Below, piece after piece: positions 61,559 to 64,000 of a stretch of 64,000 bases of DNA; the stretch's first letter is position 1; the number at the start of each line of letters is the position of its first letter. The notes under the pieces were generated by a model. That model did no database searches. It was not told where the DNA came from and saw nothing but the letters and a program-made list of their open reading frames with translations. Both the position numbers and the translations under genes were made by a program. The stretch is from Runella sp. SP2. Its GTDB lineage: Bacteria; Bacteroidota; Bacteroidia; Cytophagales; Spirosomataceae. Location: contig NZ_CP031030.1 in assembly GCF_003711225.1 (NCBI RefSeq), positions 1,302,001 to 1,366,000 of the forward strand. Direction: 5' to 3'.

Positions 61559-61786
61559 TCAAAAAGTAGCTGATTTGTCATAAATTACCGATTCGATTTG
61601 CGTAAAAGCCAGTTGATGAGCGTGTTTTCGGAAATCACGTAAAACAAAGAAGGCGTTTTCGATGCGTTCACATTGCCCATAAAATGTCTGATTGCTTTTT
61701 AAAACAACATTAACCGTTTTCCCGATGAGCTCATTGGCGTGCGCGGGTAGGTCATTTAGCGGAATTTTAACCAATCGTTTGCTCAT
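61559..61786 (-). CDS. Small Sm-like protein of unknown function
   Basis: 75 aa. The segment IGKTVNVVLKSNQTFYGQCERIENAFFVLRDF matches an Sm1 pattern (alternating hydrophobics, LK-x-N, YG). The C-terminal FTQIESVIYD resembles Sm2. A small Hfq/LSm-type beta protein is thus possible, but the match is by eye. Start overlaps the porD stop by 1 nt (TAATG), so it is translationally coupled. Confidence 0.6.
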   Translation of the reverse strand: MSKRLVKIPLNDLPAHANELIGKTVNVVLKSNQTFYGQCERIENAFFVLRDFRKHAHQLAFTQIESVIYDKSATF

Positions 61787-62724
61787 TAGCGCATCAATTT
61801 ACGGTACATTTCGGTCTTGGCAGGGTCGAGTTGCGAAAGAATTGCAAATGCTTTTTGTCGGTCTTCTTTACTAGCTTCTGCCATGATTTTGTAAATTTCT
61901 TCACCTTTGGCATCGAAGAGCGTGTTGATATACACTGCGCCTGGCATTCCTTTGCTTGCTTGTTGGACGGCATTCAACAAGTTCATTACTTGCTGACGAG
62001 CCGCAACGGGGTTTTCGGTAAACTTATCCAACCCTGTTCGATGATAAGCGTACATGGATTCTCGGACAGGAAGCATGAGTTGGTTGTTTAAGTTATCTAC
62101 CAACCAATACCGATTCCGTCGGTCCCCTCCTGTAGAATTCCAACCTGCAGGTGCTCCTGCAGGGCTAATTCCTGCCGCTAAGTTTGCAGTTTGTAGGGCT
62201 TTTTGTAGGTAAGGGTTTCCGCCAAGTTTACTAAATGAATCATAGTCAACGGCTAAAATTAGGTACGCATAAAACGCCAATGTCTGGGTTAACTCATCAC
62301 TATAAGTGTTTTCATTATAGTACATTGGGTTATTTGGTAAGTAGCTAAAGTTAAAATTACGATCAATGAAATTTAAAATAACACTTTCATAATTAGTGCC
62401 ATAGACGGGGCGAGTTGCTACTACTTGGGCGGTTCCTTCATAAATTCCTTGGGCGGGCGAGCGAATAAGGTTAATGTTAATTTTGCAGTTGATGCGTTCC
62501 TCTGGATTGTAGTTGTCGTTGGTCCAGCGGCGGGCATTGATAAAATCAGCAATCACCGAACGAAGCTGATTGAGGTTGCTGTTGTCGGTATTTTGCTGAG
62601 AAACAAGTTGATTAAAGTTAAGCGTAACAGTGCAATTAAGTTCTTGCGCTTCTGCTGATTGGGTAGGTACAAATGCACATAAAGCAACCAAAAACAACCA
62701 GCTATATTTCTTAATCATATTCAT
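61786..62724 (-). CDS. porD: T9SS-associated protein PorD (DUF4835)
   Basis: 312 aa from the ATG at 62724 (62718 also possible); an upstream extension overlaps coaBC. Signal peptide with Gln at +1 (AEAQ). DUF4835 hallmarks: ELNCTVTLN, YNPEERINCKININL, NFSYLPNNPMYYNENTYSDELTQTLAFYAYLILAVDYDSFS. Needed for gliding/type IX secretion in other Bacteroidota. Consistent with three T9SS cargo genes in the window. Confidence 0.9.
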   Translation of the reverse strand: MNMIKKYSWLFLVALCAFVPTQSAEAQELNCTVTLNFNQLVSQQNTDNSNLNQLRSVIADFINARRWTNDNYNPEERINCKININLIRSPAQGIYEGTAQVVATRPVYGTNYESVILNFIDRNFNFSYLPNNPMYYNENTYSDELTQTLAFYAYLILAVDYDSFSKLGGNPYLQKALQTANLAAGISPAGAPAGWNSTGGDRRNRYWLVDNLNNQLMLPVRESMYAYHRTGLDKFTENPVAARQQVMNLLNAVQQASKGMPGAVYINTLFDAKGEEIYKIMAEASKEDRQKAFAILSQLDPAKTEMYRKLMR

Positions 62725-62770
62725 AAAGGCTATCATCAATGTTTGAATCACTGAAATTTCGAGTACTAAA

Positions 62771-63979
62771 TTAGGACAACAATTTTGATACCACAAGTGC
62801 CAAAATATCCTGGGCCACTTCATTTTTAGACTTTAGCTCAAATTGATGTACCGTGGCGTCTGATTCAATAACGGTTATTTTATTGGTATCGTATGCAAAG
62901 CCTGCTCCTTTGTCGTTGAGGGAGTTGAGTACAATCAGGTCAAGATTTTTGGAGGCTAATTTGCCAAGGGCATTGTTAAATTCATTGTCTGTTTCTAGGG
63001 CAAAACCAACCATGAGTTGATGAGACTTTTTTTGACGACCAAGCGTAGCTGCAATGTCAACGGTTTTGGTTAGTTCAATCGAAAAATGAGTTTCTTTTTT
63101 CTTGATTTTCCTGTCCGCAGGCTGTGCAGGTGTGTAGTCTGCAACCGCAGCAGACAAAATAATAATATCGGCAGTGGGAAACTGACCCGCCGTTGCTTCA
63201 AACATTTCTTGGGCCGATTTAACCCGAATGACATTGATAGATGAATCGGCCAAAGTTTGATTGGTGGGGCCACTCACCAAAGTGACGTCAGCTCCTGCAA
63301 ATGCAAACGCTTGGGCAATTGAATATCCCATTTTTCCCGTTGAATGGTTGCTAATGTAACGTACGGGGTCGATGGGTTCTTGGGTAGGGCCAGCAGTAAT
63401 AAGTACTTTTTTACCCTTTAAAATGGGTTGTACTGAAAAATGCTTTTCAAGGGCAGTGACGATTTTTTCTGGCTCGGCCATTCTTCCAGTACCAACAAGC
63501 CCACTGGCCAACTCACCGTGTACAGCATCGATTAACTGATTACCAAAAGCCTGTATTGATAGGATATTTTTCTGCGTCGAGCCATGTTGGTACATATCTA
63601 AATCCATGGCAGGGGCGAAGAAAACGGGGCAACGTGCCGATAAATAAACGGCCGTAAGGAGGTCGTCACAATGACCATTCGCGCATTTGGAAAGGGTATG
63701 AGCGGTGGCTGGTGCAATGATGATGGCGTCGGCCCAAAGTCCTAAATCGACGTGGTTATTCCATTCACCAGCTTCATTTTGTACAAACTCACTCAGCGCA
63801 GGCCGCTTAGACAGCGTAGCCAAGGTAAGTGGTGTGATAAATGTCTGGGCGGCATCGGTCATAATAACTTGGACTTCGGCTCCTGCTTTAATCAGTAACC
63901 GAACAAGTAGGGCACTTTTGTAAGCAGCGATGCTCCCCGTGACGCCAACGATAATTTTTTTGTTTTGTAAGATAGACAT
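62771..63979 (-). CDS. coaBC: Bifunctional phosphopantothenoylcysteine decarboxylase/phosphopantothenate-cysteine ligase
   Basis: 402 aa from the ATG at 63979 (MSILQNKKIIVGVTGSIAAYKS). CoaC flavoprotein half about 1-185, and CoaB half from about 190 with KVLITAGPTQEPIDPVRYISNHSTGKMGYSIA. Second and third steps of CoA synthesis, following coaX. An upstream TTG at 64000 reaches the window edge and is not preferred. Confidence 0.97.
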   Translation of the reverse strand: MSILQNKKIIVGVTGSIAAYKSALLVRLLIKAGAEVQVIMTDAAQTFITPLTLATLSKRPALSEFVQNEAGEWNNHVDLGLWADAIIIAPATAHTLSKCANGHCDDLLTAVYLSARCPVFFAPAMDLDMYQHGSTQKNILSIQAFGNQLIDAVHGELASGLVGTGRMAEPEKIVTALEKHFSVQPILKGKKVLITAGPTQEPIDPVRYISNHSTGKMGYSIAQAFAFAGADVTLVSGPTNQTLADSSINVIRVKSAQEMFEATAGQFPTADIIILSAAVADYTPAQPADRKIKKKETHFSIELTKTVDIAATLGRQKKSHQLMVGFALETDNEFNNALGKLASKNLDLIVLNSLNDKGAGFAYDTNKITVIESDATVHQFELKSKNEVAQDILALVVSKLLS

Positions 63980-64000
63980 AGAGGCTGTTGAGAATAACAA

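Noticed and set aside
1-64000. CRISPR arrays, rRNA genes, prophage
   Set aside because: No regularly spaced repeats, no rRNA-like segments and no phage structural genes were found. The repeats present are short isolated hairpins.

Overview
This window comes from the chromosome of a member of the Bacteroidota, most likely a Cytophagales/Spirosomaceae bacterium of the Runella type. That genus-level guess is inference from gene content and moderate GC. Evidence for the phylum: a SusC/SusD pair, three proteins with type IX secretion (T9SS) C-terminal sorting domains plus the T9SS protein PorD, lipoprotein signals, exported proteins that begin with Gln after the signal peptide, and promoters with the TAnnTTTG -7 box instead of sigma70 motifs.

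Layout. 1-4.4 kb: two tandem paralogous T9SS-exported GH42-like proteins with cadherin/Ig-like repeats (the first cut by the window edge). 4.4-17.6 kb: glutaminyl cyclase-like M28 enzyme, alpha/beta hydrolase, a Phe/Tyr catabolic pair (hppD, phhA), tRNA-Ser and tRNA-Pro, a fasciclin protein, ogt, an aminotransferase, small membrane proteins, an AraC regulator, a class A beta-lactamase-like enzyme, D-lactate dehydrogenase, a BON-LysM protein and ppk2. 17.6-18.9 kb: a 1.34-kb insertion sequence inside the ppk2 terminator hairpin. 19-27.8 kb: a GNAT/FemAB-like gene, dnaA, and the two methylmalonyl-CoA mutase subunits separated by an AI-2E-family permease and an AT-rich WG-repeat gene. 27.9-31.1 kb: an accessory stretch with two orphan genes and an overlapping ATPase/HNH-nuclease pair resembling the Septu anti-phage system. 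31.1-45.8 kb: thyA, then a starch-utilisation locus: a membrane-spanning AraC-type regulator with two periplasmic starch-binding-like domains, SusC, SusD, a SusE/F-like lipoprotein with three binding repeats, an esterase, a SusA-like GH13 and a T9SS-exported GH13 amylase. 45.8-64 kb: a large unknown protein with a MerR regulator, a TonB-dependent receptor, coaX, an outer-membrane protein, lptC, a secreted toroid-like protein with a Tat-exported oxidoreductase, a TipAS-type MerR regulator, a SCO1/cytochrome c operon, recN, a small Sm-like protein, porD and coaBC.

How it works together. The starch locus reads as one unit: the T9SS amylase and SusE/F act at the surface, SusCD imports maltooligosaccharides, SusA finishes them in the periplasm, and the regulator plausibly senses the same glucans there and acts on DNA through its cytoplasmic HTH. 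Branched-chain/propionyl metabolism (mutA/mutB), aromatic amino acid catabolism (hppD/phhA), CoA synthesis (coaX, coaBC) and surface biogenesis (lptC, porD) are housekeeping.

The most interesting non-routine elements are the starch-binding membrane regulator, the Septu-like pair, several families of intergenic hairpin repeats, and the IS that landed exactly in one such hairpin.
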